Of a stretch of 64,000 bases of DNA, positions 1 through 8,706 are shown one piece after another. Numbering within the stretch: position 1 is the stretch's first letter; every line of letters starts with the position of its first letter. The DNA comes from SM1-73 sp964588305 (GTDB taxonomy: Bacteria > Zixibacteria > MSB-5A5 > SM1-73): assembly GCA_964588305.1 (NCBI GenBank), contig CAZPOP010000015.1, forward strand, positions 1 through 64,000, written 5' to 3'. Position numbers and translations under genes: made by a program. Below the pieces are notes generated by a model. The model was not told where the DNA came from. It did not search any database and saw only the letters and a list, made by a program, of their open reading frames with translations.

Positions 1-455
1 CAAAATCACCACAACTTCGACGGTGATACACATAGGTCGCGGGTATATGGGAGAGGTAAAAGACTCGATGTGAGGTTGTAATCCCTCGTCCTTGGTAAGG
101 GCCAGTTGCCCTACACAATTTTCTATGGCGGAAAAAACTTAAAAATTGTGAAAACAAAGTCCAGAAAGTCCAGGATGTCCAGAAAGTCCAGCAAGTCCGG
201 CATGTGGTGAGCGAAGTCGAACCGTTTATGGTGAGCAAGGTCGAACCACGTGTTGTGAGCAAGTGCGTTTCTCACAAAGAAAATTGCAGCCAGCAAATCC
301 ACGAAAGGCACGAAATCCGACTTCTGGATCCATGGGACCCACGAAACACACAAGACCAATCCTGTCACCTCCTGTTCCCCTCACTTTTCCCTGTCCAACG
401 GTAAAGCGAAGCGATGCGTAACAAACTTAGTCATTTGAAGGAGTCATCTTAGAAG
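1..455. other. Non-coding start of window with short direct repeats
   Basis: I see no convincing gene here. Short repeats are visible: AGAAAGTCCA at 163-172 and 181-190, and GGTGAGCGAAGTCGAACC at 206-223 with the near copy GGTGAGCAAGGTCGAACC at 230-247. The core TGTGGTGAGCGAAG recurs inside cdsA near 5639. These look like decayed dispersed repeats. Small open frames across this stretch have repetitive, low-information translations and I do not call them. Confidence 0.5.
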
Positions 456-1064
456 ATGAGACAGATCATTGGCCTTTTCTTGTTATCTCTTGCCTTGACG
501 TTTGTCTACTGCGAGGATAAATCCAGTGATCCCCAGCCTCGTGACGATCCGGGCTATTATTATCCCAGGGGTGAGAACCACGGCTGGAGATACATCGAGT
601 TGTCGCGACATTGCACTGCTGTTCATGATAGCTTCGATATCAAGATAGTGGGCAGAAACACAAGGGACGGCAGAACCGGCTATGATCGTCTTTGGGTGGG
701 CAGCGATGACACGGTCTTCGTCTATGTGAAGGCCGATACGCTTTTCGAGAAGAACGTGGAACACGGAGTGCCGCTTTACAAGATATTGGTAGGCCCCGTA
801 AAAGGAGGAACCTTTTGGAAGGATGACTATTTCGAGTACCTGATCCTGGGATTGGAGAGCGTTACCTTAACCATAAATGGGAAGACCTACAAAAACGCCG
901 CCAAAGTCATGAAAACAAATCGCAACCCGGGGCTGCCCAACACAGTCTATGAATGGTGGGTACCGGAGTTTGGAGAGGTAAGAGAAATCGAAGTGGATAC
1001 GAGTGAAACCTGCATACGTGCAAAAGAACTGCGGTATTTCACTGCGGACTGGGTCGACCCGTGA
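456..1064 (+). CDS. Secreted lipoprotein, paralogue of the next gene
   Basis: A 202-residue protein with a hydrophobic signal sequence (residues 3-18) ending at Cys19, followed by EDKSSDP. The residues before the Cys (F-V-Y-C) are a weak lipobox, but the EDKS-NP type tail after the Cys matches the next gene, so a lipoprotein is likely. The C-terminal half contains TYKNAAKVMKTN and YEWWVPEFGEVRE. These align with TVYENCLKIRKTN and FEWWAEGVGKVKV in the gene at 1138, so the two are tandem paralogues sharing a C-terminal domain. The first protein lacks the Ig-like insert of the second. A GAAGGAG sequence lies about 12 bases before the ATG. I recognise no enzymatic motif. The role is unknown, probably an outer-membrane or periplasmic surface protein. 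Confidence 0.75.
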   Translation: MRQIIGLFLLSLALTFVYCEDKSSDPQPRDDPGYYYPRGENHGWRYIELSRHCTAVHDSFDIKIVGRNTRDGRTGYDRLWVGSDDTVFVYVKADTLFEKNVEHGVPLYKILVGPVKGGTFWKDDYFEYLILGLESVTLTINGKTYKNAAKVMKTNRNPGLPNTVYEWWVPEFGEVREIEVDTSETCIRAKELRYFTADWVDP

Positions 1065-1137
1065 TCGCAGACTTGCCTCAGACTTACCCGCAACTTCTCT
1101 GATCCCGATTTGATACCGTCGACTTTTTGAGAATCGT

Positions 1138-2016
1138 ATGAGAATGAAGAATCCTTTTCCCATCGCGTTCGTTGGCCTTTCGCTGGCCCTGGCTGTTTGT
1201 TGTTGCTCAGAGGATAAGTCAACAAACCCGAATACAAAAGAACCGGACTTTGCGATCGAAGTTAGTCCGCAAAGCCAGTCGGTCACCGCAGGTGACTCTG
1301 CCGAGTTCGAAATCAAATTAACCTCGCTGGACGGATTTTCTGCTATCTGCACCTTAAGCGCAGTCGGGTATTCACAAGGAGACAGCGCAGCGCTTGATGC
1401 AGAAGCTCTGGTTCCGACAGATTCTTCGCTATTGACGATCTACACCAGGACGTCCACTCCCCGACAGACCTATGATGTGGTCGTAACGGGAAAAGCCGGA
1501 AAGGTGAGCCATAGTGACACGGTAACCTTATCTGTCCCTGCGCAGCAGGCCACCGACTATTATCCGTTGGCGCTTGGAAATTTCTGGATGTACGTGCTTG
1601 TTGACCGAAATACTCAAATTTGGGATACACTCTCCTATGGTGTCGTCGACACCGCTACTATAAATGGCAACCTCTGTTACATCCTTTCTCCTCTCGAACC
1701 CATCTACATCTATGCAAAGCGGGATACCATCTTTACTGAATCGGGGGAAATAATCCTTGCGGGCCCGCCTGTGGTCGGGCAAACTTGGAGCGCCTATTAT
1801 TGGGATTATGAAATAATCACATTTGAGGCCACACTGTTGGTTAGTAGCAACACCGTGTATGAAAACTGCCTCAAAATAAGAAAGACAAATCCGAGTTATC
1901 CAGGAGATGAAACATTCGAGTGGTGGGCGGAAGGCGTGGGAAAAGTGAAGGTGGAAGAGTATTACTCAGAACAATATGAGGGCGGCATGGAGTTAGTGAA
2001 TTTCGCTCACCATTAG
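1138..2016 (+). CDS. Secreted lipoprotein with Ig-like domain
   Basis: A 292-residue protein. The signal peptide ends in a cysteine cluster (Cys21-Cys23) followed by SEDKSTNP, a typical bacterial lipoprotein start. Residues of about 35-130 (IEVSPQSQSVTAGDSAEFEIKL ... DVVVTGKAG ... DTVTLSV) look like one Ig-like/invasin-type beta-sandwich. Residues of about 137-290 start with YYPLALGNFWMY and end with a domain shared with the upstream paralogue. YYPL-LGNFWMY openings are common in secreted proteins of uncultured FCB bacteria. It lies 73 bases after the first gene in the same direction, so the pair may be co-transcribed. Function unknown. It converges with the GGDEF gene; I see no clear terminator between them. 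Confidence 0.8.
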   Translation: MRMKNPFPIAFVGLSLALAVCCCSEDKSTNPNTKEPDFAIEVSPQSQSVTAGDSAEFEIKLTSLDGFSAICTLSAVGYSQGDSAALDAEALVPTDSSLLTIYTRTSTPRQTYDVVVTGKAGKVSHSDTVTLSVPAQQATDYYPLALGNFWMYVLVDRNTQIWDTLSYGVVDTATINGNLCYILSPLEPIYIYAKRDTIFTESGEIILAGPPVVGQTWSAYYWDYEIITFEATLLVSSNTVYENCLKIRKTNPSYPGDETFEWWAEGVGKVKVEEYYSEQYEGGMELVNFAHH

Positions 2017-2092
2017 TTCCCGATGACTTTCAAGAGAAACAGTAGGGTTTGTAAAAGAGTAGTCTTCAGCGAAAGGGGGCTTTGCTGGGAAA

Positions 2093-3019
2093 TCAATATT
2101 TCCTTCTGCGTTCCACGAAGTAGTTCGATCCGGGGAGGGTCTTGGTATACTTTTTCAAATCGGCGATCATGTGCGATATCTCGCCCTGATGGCTGAACAT
2201 CCTGTCTTGATTTATCAACACCGCAATGGACAAGGTCATTATGGGAAAGGTCTCCTTCTTACCCCTCCTGTTTTCGGTGACGATATAACCTCTGGTCAGA
2301 TCCTCCTTTTTGTACCGGCGGGCGATCATTCGATCGAAAATTTCGAGGATCTTGCTGCAAACCTGATCTACCTTCTCATGTGGAATGACGAAGACGAAGT
2401 CGTCTCCGCCTATGTGTCCTACAAAGCTGTCGGGGGTGGAGGTGTAGACCACATCCCTGATTATCTCGGAGGTCATCTTTATAAGGCTGTCTCCGTAGTG
2501 ATACCCATAATAATCGTTATATGCTTTGAAATCGTCCAAATCCCCATAGCAGGCCGCAAATTTCTCTCCCCCTCTTATCCTTCTGCCGATTTCCCTCTCG
2601 ATTATGCTGGTCCCCGGAAGTCTGGTGGTGGGATTGACCCCCAGGTCCCGGTGGCTTCTTTTCACGATCATATCGAGTTTGGCCGCAAAAAGCTTGGTAT
2701 CCCATCTGGAGTGAAAGAAATCATCCGCCCCAGAGTTCAATCCGGCCAAAATGGTTTTACTGGTGGGACGAGGGTGGTACAAAATGACGGGAGCCAACGA
2801 CAGAATCGGATGTTTCTTTATGGTCTTAAGCAGGTTCAATTCGGGCCGGAGGGAACCTTTTCCCGCTATCACAATCAAACTTAAGATGTATTTCTGGATT
2901 AATTCTTCCAGGTCAGAAAGTCTGGAGAAGGAGTGAAATCTTGTCTTCTGAGACTTCAGGATTTTGGCAAGCTTATCCTCGATTTCCACACCTTGCTGAT
3001 AAAGTGCGCAATTGAACAT
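2093..3019 (-). CDS. Diguanylate cyclase-like protein, degenerate receiver plus GGDEF
   Basis: A 308-residue protein. The N-terminal ~120 residues look like a response-regulator receiver fold (SLIVIAGKG, LAPVILYH, LNSGADDFF) but without a clear phospho-acceptor aspartate at the usual place. NPTTRLPG (129-136) starts a GGDEF domain, with metal-binding YGDLDDF (158-164) and the signature GGDDF at 204-208. GGDDF is an accepted variant, so synthesis of cyclic di-GMP from GTP is plausible. The RxxD inhibitory site normally just upstream of GGDEF is absent (the region reads TPDSFVGHI), so product inhibition is probably missing. It appears to be a single gene, facing the lipoproteins and upstream (in map order) of the recombinase. 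The true input signal is unknown. Confidence 0.85.
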   Translation of the reverse strand: MFNCALYQQGVEIEDKLAKILKSQKTRFHSFSRLSDLEELIQKYILSLIVIAGKGSLRPELNLLKTIKKHPILSLAPVILYHPRPTSKTILAGLNSGADDFFHSRWDTKLFAAKLDMIVKRSHRDLGVNPTTRLPGTSIIEREIGRRIRGGEKFAACYGDLDDFKAYNDYYGYHYGDSLIKMTSEIIRDVVYTSTPDSFVGHIGGDDFVFVIPHEKVDQVCSKILEIFDRMIARRYKKEDLTRGYIVTENRRGKKETFPIMTLSIAVLINQDRMFSHQGEISHMIADLKKYTKTLPGSNYFVERRRKY

Positions 3020-3194
3020 AGGTGTATCCGAGCCTTAGAAAAACAAAGCCGAAAACAAAGATTTTCGGCTGATTTTCCCGGTGATCATATCCAAAGGCTA
3101 ACCTCTCACCTGAGTTTGTCGAATGGTAAGAGCATGTAGCTGTCTGGCAGATCAGCTTATCCTGGCCCTTACGATCACGATAAGTGCTAAGAAA

Positions 3195-4124
3195 TCAAAT
3201 TTTCATCTTCTCCCTGGGATGAAAGGTCCGGTGTACTTCCTTTAGATATTCTCTATCTAAGTGAGTATATATCTGTGTAGTAGATATATCGGCATGCCCA
3301 AGCATCTCCTGAACTGCCCGCAAATCTGCCCCTCCCTCCAACAGATGGGTAGCAAAGGAGTGCCTTATGGTATGGGGGCTGACCTTCTTCTTTATCCCCG
3401 CCTTGTTCACGTATTTCCTCAATATCTTCCAAAGGCCCATCCGGGAAAAAGGTCCTCCTCTTACGTTCAGGAAAAGGAAATCTTGAGAGGTTTGCCTGGC
3501 CAACTTCGGACGAGAGTTCTCAAGATAGCTTTCTATCGATTCGAGAGCCTGCTTTCCAATTGGGATGATCCTTTCCTTTTGACCTTTTCCGAAAACTCTA
3601 ACCAGCTCCACTTCCGGTAAAATATCTTTCCTTTTCGTGTTTATAAGTTCAGAGATTCTGACCCCTGTGGCATATAAGAACTCCAGGATAGCCTTATCGC
3701 GCAAGACCAAGTGGATGTTTCTCCTGCTGTACGTGCTGGGTTCTTCCGTAGGCTGATTCAACAATTTCTTCATCTCTTCAACATTCAGAATCATGGGCAG
3801 CTTTCTGAAGAATGGTATTCCCGGAGTCTCCAAAATATGAGCTGGGTTGAAAAGTGTGTAGCCCTCCGCCACCAGGAATTTGTGGAACTTCCGGATGGAA
3901 GACATATTTCGTGCGATTGTAGTTGCCTTAAGTCGTTTTTTACGAAGCGCGACAATTGAATCCGTCACATGTTCTTCCGTGATCTGCTCTACGGTACTTA
4001 TTCTGCTGGCTTCAAGGAAGTTGATATATCTTCTTAGGTCCCACCCGTAGGAATCGATGGTATTAGCGGAACGACCGAGTTCAACGGACAGATAGTTCAG
4101 AAAGTGATCGAGTAGTTTTTTCAT
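3195..4124 (-). CDS. xerD: Tyrosine recombinase XerC/XerD type
   Basis: A 309-residue integrase-family recombinase. Residues 1-90 form the SAM-like core-binding domain. The catalytic residues have the same spacing as in E. coli XerD: Arg156 (ATGVRISEL), Lys180 (FGKGQKE), His251 and Arg254 (SPHTIRHSFATH), His277 (LGHADIST) and nucleophile Tyr286. The length is that of a chromosomal XerC/D rather than a phage integrase, and no mobile element flanks it, so chromosome-dimer resolution at dif with FtsK is the likely job. XerC cannot be excluded from sequence reading alone; XerA-like single-recombinase systems are also possible. It follows the ubiA-like gene by about 97 bases on the same strand. 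Confidence 0.9.
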   Translation of the reverse strand: MKKLLDHFLNYLSVELGRSANTIDSYGWDLRRYINFLEASRISTVEQITEEHVTDSIVALRKKRLKATTIARNMSSIRKFHKFLVAEGYTLFNPAHILETPGIPFFRKLPMILNVEEMKKLLNQPTEEPSTYSRRNIHLVLRDKAILEFLYATGVRISELINTKRKDILPEVELVRVFGKGQKERIIPIGKQALESIESYLENSRPKLARQTSQDFLFLNVRGGPFSRMGLWKILRKYVNKAGIKKKVSPHTIRHSFATHLLEGGADLRAVQEMLGHADISTTQIYTHLDREYLKEVHRTFHPREKMKI

Positions 4125-4221
4125 ATGACCGCTGTTAATCTTTTCGTCATTCTGTAGTATGGCCCTCCTTTTTCATTGTGCCAACAATTTGGAACGAGAA
4201 AGGGATTTACATTTTAAGTTA

Positions 4222-5124
4222 TTACCGAAGCGCGGGATAGTCAAGATTAAAACGTGCTCTATAATATAACCGAGTTCCGACAAATCCTAAGACCAAAATG
4301 GCAAAATACCAGGGATAAAACAATCCAGCCGCAATGGATAAGAATAATATGGCTAATTTGGTCGACAAAACTATATTCTTGTTTTTTTTGGTTAAAGCAC
4401 CAAACAGAAAAAAGGGTAGGACCAATGCAGATGCGATAAAAAAGGGAATGTCCTTAATCAAAAAAGAAATGATTATCGCCACAACAACCAAAACGAGAGA
4501 TGAGACGACAGCCGCTTCCCTACCCCATTTCACCACCACCGTGATCTTTCCCGAGCTTTTGTCTCCTTCCATATCCGGAACCGTGGTGTTCAGATAGACA
4601 GCTCCCACTGCAAACATATAAGGCAGGGAGAATAGAATCGATTCTCCTGAAAGGGTGGCATTCATGGACCAACCCACCAGAAAGGCCAAGTTTCCGTGGG
4701 CTAAAACATTGCACAGAAGTCCGCCGAGAGGTCTTTCCTTCAAGGAAAAGGGCGGAACCGAGTAAATGAGACCGAACAAAAAGCCCAGGGTAAAAAGCAG
4801 TCCTAACCGAAGTGAGATGAGGTAGGCCGGGATTATGCTGATGAGGTTAAGAACAATTGTCTGGAGTATGGCCCTCCTTTTTGAGATATATCCTTCCGCT
4901 AAGAAAAACAGTTTCCGGTTTATCCTGTCAGATTCAATGTCGTATATTTGATTCAGAAGATATACTGCGCCCACCAGAAAGGTGACCAAAAGGAGGATCA
5001 GGCCGGGCAGGTTGCTTGCCCCGGAGAGAGCGGCACTACGATGATGCCCCAGAAGGAGGATGGTCCATACCGGAGGCATTAGGACTGGTCTGATCACGAA
5101 AAGATGATCTAACCATTTCAGCAT
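4222..5124 (-). CDS. UbiA-family prenyltransferase
   Basis: A 300-residue polytopic membrane protein (about 8-9 hydrophobic segments) with both Asp-rich motifs of the UbiA superfamily: N58-xxx-D62-xxx-D66 (NQIYDIESDR) and D184-xxx-D188 (DMEGDK). These bind the Mg-prenyl-diphosphate. Family members attach prenyl chains to quinone precursors, heme, chlorophyllide, decaprenyl-phosphate-ribose or, in archaea, to GGGP. The sequence after the first motif (INRKLFFLAEG) lacks the INRPDRPIPSG of typical quinone or archaeal lipid enzymes, so the substrate is not assigned. It lies downstream of cdsA at the end of the ribosomal/envelope operon. With a GGGP synthase 12 kb away, digeranylgeranylglyceryl-phosphate synthase is one possibility. 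Confidence 0.8.
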   Translation of the reverse strand: MLKWLDHLFVIRPVLMPPVWTILLLGHHRSAALSGASNLPGLILLLVTFLVGAVYLLNQIYDIESDRINRKLFFLAEGYISKRRAILQTIVLNLISIIPAYLISLRLGLLFTLGFLFGLIYSVPPFSLKERPLGGLLCNVLAHGNLAFLVGWSMNATLSGESILFSLPYMFAVGAVYLNTTVPDMEGDKSSGKITVVVKWGREAAVVSSLVLVVVAIIISFLIKDIPFFIASALVLPFFLFGALTKKNKNIVLSTKLAILFLSIAAGLFYPWYFAILVLGFVGTRLYYRARFNLDYPALR

Positions 5125-5214
5125 ATCTTATGACGAATTATTAATGACGAATGACGAACACTGACCCCTATGATAGCCCTTCATCCGTCAAATCCGATCA
5201 ATCCGTTGACCGAT

Positions 5215-6090
5215 TCATCTGTAGACTACGAATTTCAAATAGTAATAGACAATTGGAGAAACGAAAAGCAGGCTATCGAAACGATCCAATATGCCCCCGT
5301 GGCCCGGGATTATGCTTGAGGTATCCTTGACCTGAGCATCCCTTTTGAAAAGCGATTCCGTCAAATCACCCACCTGTCCGGCTAAGGCGACGATTACCGA
5401 TACAATCAGAAGATCTTTTAGCTGGGCGGAGCCAAAAAAAACAAAATATGAAAAGAAAGCGGCTGCAATGGCTCCCAGAACACCCCCTCCAAATCCCTCT
5501 ATGGTTTTTTTGGGACTTACCCTGGGGGAGAGCGGATGTTTTCCCAGAGGTGCTCCTATGAAATAGGCGAACGTGTCGCAGGACCAGATGCAAACCAAAA
5601 GATACACGATCCACAATCCTCCGATTTTGTAACTTGTGGTGAGCGAAGCCTCACCAGAGGCGGATAAGGCGAATCTGTCTGGGATGAGTCCAGAGGACAA
5701 TTCCCGCAGAAGGATCACGTAGCTGAAAAGTCCGGCCACATAAAAGAATCCCAAAAGCGATAGGGCCAGATTTGAAGTAGCCCCTTCGGTTTTACCTTTG
5801 ATAACCAAAAACAGGGAAGATGCATAGAGCATGGCCAAGACACAAAACAGAAAAACCTTTTCTCCCCAAAAGTAGGCGGAGACAGCCAAAAAAGGGCCCA
5901 GGACGATTAAAGGAATCTTGGGAATTTCGGATTCTTTAGCTTTGGATAGGCGCAAGAATTCCCATAAACCCAAGAGGATTAAAGCTTCAATCAAAATTAA
6001 GAATGGAAGTTTGCCCAGAATGGTTATATAGATGATGAGTGGGGCAAAGACGAAGGCGACGACCACTCTGGTGAAAAGATTGCTCTTCAT
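5215..6090 (-). CDS. cdsA: Phosphatidate cytidylyltransferase
   Basis: A 291-residue integral membrane enzyme making CDP-diacylglycerol from phosphatidate and CTP. The family signature SLFKRDAQVKD ... PGHGGILDRFD is complete at about residues 246-272, and about eight hydrophobic segments precede it. It follows uppS, as in many bacteria (frr-uppS-cdsA). The usual next genes dxr and rseP are missing and a UbiA-type gene follows instead. Downstream use of CDP-diacylglycerol by PgsA and PgpA is supported by those genes at 25-26 kb. A loop segment around LSASGEASLTT is encoded by a sequence containing TGTGGTGAGCGAAG, also seen near position 204. Confidence 0.93.
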   Translation of the reverse strand: MKSNLFTRVVVAFVFAPLIIYITILGKLPFLILIEALILLGLWEFLRLSKAKESEIPKIPLIVLGPFLAVSAYFWGEKVFLFCVLAMLYASSLFLVIKGKTEGATSNLALSLLGFFYVAGLFSYVILLRELSSGLIPDRFALSASGEASLTTSYKIGGLWIVYLLVCIWSCDTFAYFIGAPLGKHPLSPRVSPKKTIEGFGGGVLGAIAAAFFSYFVFFGSAQLKDLLIVSVIVALAGQVGDLTESLFKRDAQVKDTSSIIPGHGGILDRFDSLLFVSPIVYYYLKFVVYR

Positions 6091-6100
6091 GAACTGGCTT

Positions 6101-6236
6101 CGAAAGTTAGTCGGTAGGAAGGTTCAAAGGTTAACCAACTTGTGCTGAACTTTCCCAGAAGGGCGCTTCTGCTCTCCCGTCCGGGGATCTCGGTAAACTT
6201 TCTGACCTTCAAACCTTTTAACCTTAGAACTCTTTC
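6101..6236. repeat. Intergenic inverted repeat (AAGGTT/AACCTT family)
   Basis: Between uppS and cdsA. The left part contains GGAAGGTTCAAAGGTTAACC and the right part contains GACCTTCAAACCTTTTAACC, so the ends are imperfect inverted copies of each other about 75 bases apart. A second example with a perfect 13-base pair of arms lies at 57256-57315. It resembles the small dispersed foldback elements common in uncultured bacterial genomes. Confidence 0.5.
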
Positions 6237-6989
6237 TTATACTCTCCCGAATCTTCTTTTTCTGTTCTGATAGTCCCAGATGGCTTGGTGGAAGTCTTTC
6301 ACCGTGAAATTAGGCCAAAGAACGCTGGTTACATACAATTCGGTGTAAGAGGTCTGCCACAAGAGGAAGTTGGAGATGCGCATCTCGCCCGAGGTTCGGA
6401 TCAGAAGATCCGGATCGGGAAGACTTTTGGTGTAAAGGTACCGGGAAAAGGTCTCCTCATCTAAATTCTTTGGGTCAAGTCCTCCTTCCTTCACATCCAG
6501 AGCCAATCTTTTCACCGCATCCAAAATCTCGGTTCTTCCTCCATAGTTTAAAGCCAAATTCAGGATCAATCCGGTATTATCTTTGGTTTTGTCTTTGGCT
6601 CTTTCCAGAATCTCCCTTTCTTCGGAAGGCAACTCCTCGATTCTTCCGGTGGTGATTAACCTGACGTTGTTCTCATCCAGTTCATTTATCTCCTTTTTGG
6701 TGGTCTCATACAGAAGCTTCATTATGGCCGAGACCTCATACTTCGGCCTTCTCCAGTTCTCCCGGGAGAAGGTGAACAAAGTCAAAATGGAGATGTCTAG
6801 ATCACCCGCCGCCCTGACGATTCTTTTCACGGTCTTCACTCCGGCTCTATGTCCGGCGGTTCGGGGCAAACCTCTTCTCTTGGCCCATCTCCCGTTGCCA
6901 TCCATGATGATGGCCACGTGAGCGGGAAGGTTCCCTTTCTTTAGTATCTTCCTCTTAAGATCCAAGCTATCCTTAGACAATCCTTTCAC
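6237..6989 (-). CDS. uppS: Undecaprenyl diphosphate synthase
   Basis: A 250-residue cis-prenyltransferase that extends farnesyl diphosphate with isopentenyl diphosphate to the C55 lipid carrier for cell-wall and O-antigen synthesis. The conserved blocks are all present: HVAIIMDGNGRWA with catalytic Asp30, FSRENWRRP, NYGGRTEIL, and DLLIRTSGEMRISNFLLWQ near the C-terminus. The length is normal. Its place between frr and cdsA matches the widespread bacterial order. The lipid carrier would serve the flippase and glycosyltransferase genes elsewhere in the window. Confidence 0.95.
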   Translation of the reverse strand: MKGLSKDSLDLKRKILKKGNLPAHVAIIMDGNGRWAKRRGLPRTAGHRAGVKTVKRIVRAAGDLDISILTLFTFSRENWRRPKYEVSAIMKLLYETTKKEINELDENNVRLITTGRIEELPSEEREILERAKDKTKDNTGLILNLALNYGGRTEILDAVKRLALDVKEGGLDPKNLDEETFSRYLYTKSLPDPDLLIRTSGEMRISNFLLWQTSYTELYVTSVLWPNFTVKDFHQAIWDYQNRKRRFGRV

Positions 6990-7050
6990 CTCGTCTCGTG
7001 GGCAACAAAACAGGTCTGGCAGGGCTCCCTGGAGAGAAAAAACGTGGAGT

Positions 7051-7068
7051 GTTCACCTTCAGGTGAAC
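7051..7068. repeat. Hairpin GTTCACC-ttca-GGTGAAC
   Basis: A perfect 7-base-pair stem with a 4-base loop in the 213-base gap between frr and uppS. The stem sequence recurs as GTGAACC-gtaa-GGTTCAC at 10298-10315, between rpsB and rpsI. It is probably part of a dispersed structured repeat. Confidence 0.55.
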
Positions 7069-7103
7069 CATATGAAGCGTCTTCGATTTCGGAAAAATCC
7101 AAA

Positions 7104-7121
7104 GTCAAGCTAAAGCTTGAC
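7104..7121. repeat. Hairpin repeat, copy 1 (GTCAAGCT-aa-AGCTTGAC)
   Basis: A perfect 8-base-pair inverted repeat followed by ACTCC. The copy at 23454-23471 reads GTAAAGCT-aa-AGCTTTAC and is also followed by ACTCC. The only change in the stem is a C-G pair replaced by an A-T pair, a compensatory double change that supports a conserved folded element. Confidence 0.6.
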
Positions 7122-7202
7122 ACTCCTTCCTAATTCTACAGCCTGTTTCTTTGAAAACCCGCGGGCAATGGCCGGTTACGTGCCGGAAGTCTGAAGTCTG
7201 AC

Positions 7203-7760
7203 CTAAACCTCCATCACTTCCTCTTCCTTTTTCTTCACCATCTCATCCAGAAGCTCTATGTGCTCGTCTGTGATCTCCTGCACGTGCTCCTGGGCCTTTC
7301 TGGATTCGTCCTCTGAGATGTCTTTATCCTTTTCTGCCTTTTTCAAGGCTTCATTGGCATCACGCCGGATGTTTCTTATCGCGATCCTGCCGTCTTCTGC
7401 AGATTTCTTCACCAGTTTGACCATATCTTTTCTTCTCTCCTCGGTTAAGGCAGGGATGGGAAGTCTGACCACATTGGCATCAGCCTGAGGATTTAAGCCC
7501 AGATCGGATTTATGAATAGCCTTAACTATATCCGGGATCAATTTTTTCTCCCAGGGTTGGATCACCAGGAGTCTGGGATCAGGCACAGAGATATTAGCTA
7601 CCTGAGATAAGGGAGTCATGGTTTCATAGTAGTCCACCTTGACCCCGTCCAGAAGCGCGGGGGTCGCTTTGCCGGTTCGGATGGAGGCCAGTTCCCTTCC
7701 GATCGATTCCAGTGCCCTTTTCATTCTCTCCGCTGTATCAGAATAAAGCTTTTTAATCAT
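7203..7760 (-). CDS. frr: Ribosome recycling factor
   Basis: A 185-residue protein, the usual length. It begins MIKKLYSDTAERMKRALE and carries the family core ELASIRTGKATPALLDGV and QVANISVPDPRLLVIQPWE, with the conserved basic block RRKDMVKLVKK. With EF-G it splits post-termination ribosomes. The gene follows pyrH in the conserved tsf-pyrH-frr order. A purine-rich ribosome-binding sequence (AAGGAAGGGGG) sits just ahead of the ATG. Confidence 0.96.
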   Translation of the reverse strand: MIKKLYSDTAERMKRALESIGRELASIRTGKATPALLDGVKVDYYETMTPLSQVANISVPDPRLLVIQPWEKKLIPDIVKAIHKSDLGLNPQADANVVRLPIPALTEERRKDMVKLVKKSAEDGRIAIRNIRRDANEALKKAEKDKDISEDESRKAQEHVQEITDEHIELLDEMVKKKEEEVMEV

Positions 7761-7872
7761 ATTTCCCCCTTCCTTTTTAGCCCAAGTTTTCTTTCATTCA
7801 ACAAAACCTTAAAGAGGTGAAGCTCAATCTCAAGAGTCTCCGGTCACCTCGAAGGTTCGATGGACCGTAGTT

Positions 7873-8628
7873 TTAGTCCTTAACCACTGTCCCCAGTTTT
7901 TCACCCAGGATGATCCTTCTCAAATTCCCCTGCGTCTGTAAATTGAAAACTATGATGGGAAGTCTGTTATCCATGCACAAAGAGACGGCGGTGGTGTCCA
8001 TGACTTTCAGCTTTCTGTTTATTACCTCCATATAAGTTAACGAATCAAACATCCTGGCGGATGGATTCTTAACCGGATCGTCATCGTACACCCCATTCAC
8101 TTTGGTGCCTTTCATGACCACCTCGGCGCCGATCTCGATGGCTCTGAGGGCGGCAGCGGTGTCGGTGGTGAAATAAGGATTTCCGGTTCCGCCAGCCAGG
8201 ATGACCACCCGACCCTTTTCCATATGTCTTATGGCCCTTCTTCTGATATAAGGCTCTGCCACGGCTTCCGTGCGGACAGAGGTCATCACCCTAGTCAAAA
8301 CCCCCAATTTCTCCAGGCTATCCTGCAGAGCCAAAGCGTTTATTAACGTGGCCAGCATTCCCATATAATCAGCCGATACTCTATCCATGCCGCCTTCACC
8401 GGAGGAGTCGCCCAGGCTGGCAGAGAGTCCCCGGAATATGTTCCCCCCTCCCACCACCATACCCACGCTTACCCCTAACTCTTTGATCTCCTTGATCTGT
8501 TGGGCAATGGAGCTTCTTGCTTGAGGGTCTAAGCCAAATTCCTTATCCCCAAGCAAAGATTCGCCGGATATCTTAAGAAGGATTCTCTTGTGGATCGGCA
8601 CTGATTCTGTGTCCTGAGACTTGAGCAT
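7873..8628 (-). CDS. pyrH: Uridylate kinase
   Basis: A 251-residue UMP kinase of the amino-acid-kinase fold, converting UMP to UDP with ATP. Visible motifs are KRILLKISGESLLG (phosphate binding), VVGGGNIFRG, ADYMGMLATLINALAL, GTGNPYFTTDTAAALRA and the Lys-containing KGTKVNGVYDDDP. The N-terminus is about ten residues longer than in many homologues (MLKSQDTESVPIHKR). A later start is not obvious because there is no in-frame Met before the conserved KISGE block. It sits between tsf and frr in the classical order. Confidence 0.95.
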   Translation of the reverse strand: MLKSQDTESVPIHKRILLKISGESLLGDKEFGLDPQARSSIAQQIKEIKELGVSVGMVVGGGNIFRGLSASLGDSSGEGGMDRVSADYMGMLATLINALALQDSLEKLGVLTRVMTSVRTEAVAEPYIRRRAIRHMEKGRVVILAGGTGNPYFTTDTAAALRAIEIGAEVVMKGTKVNGVYDDDPVKNPSARMFDSLTYMEVINRKLKVMDTTAVSLCMDNRLPIIVFNLQTQGNLRRIILGEKLGTVVKD

Positions 8629-8706
8629 GAGCCGTACATAATAAAGGTCAGGAAACCCTGACCCAATTCATTACCTCAGAAGCTGATCACCCGGCGGAGA
8701 AGACCA

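Noticed and set aside
867..1352. 161-codon open frame on the minus strand
   Set aside because: It runs antisense across both lipoprotein genes and has no family features.
2171..2884. 237-codon open frame on the plus strand
   Set aside because: It is the antisense shadow of the GGDEF gene, whose motifs are clear on the minus strand.
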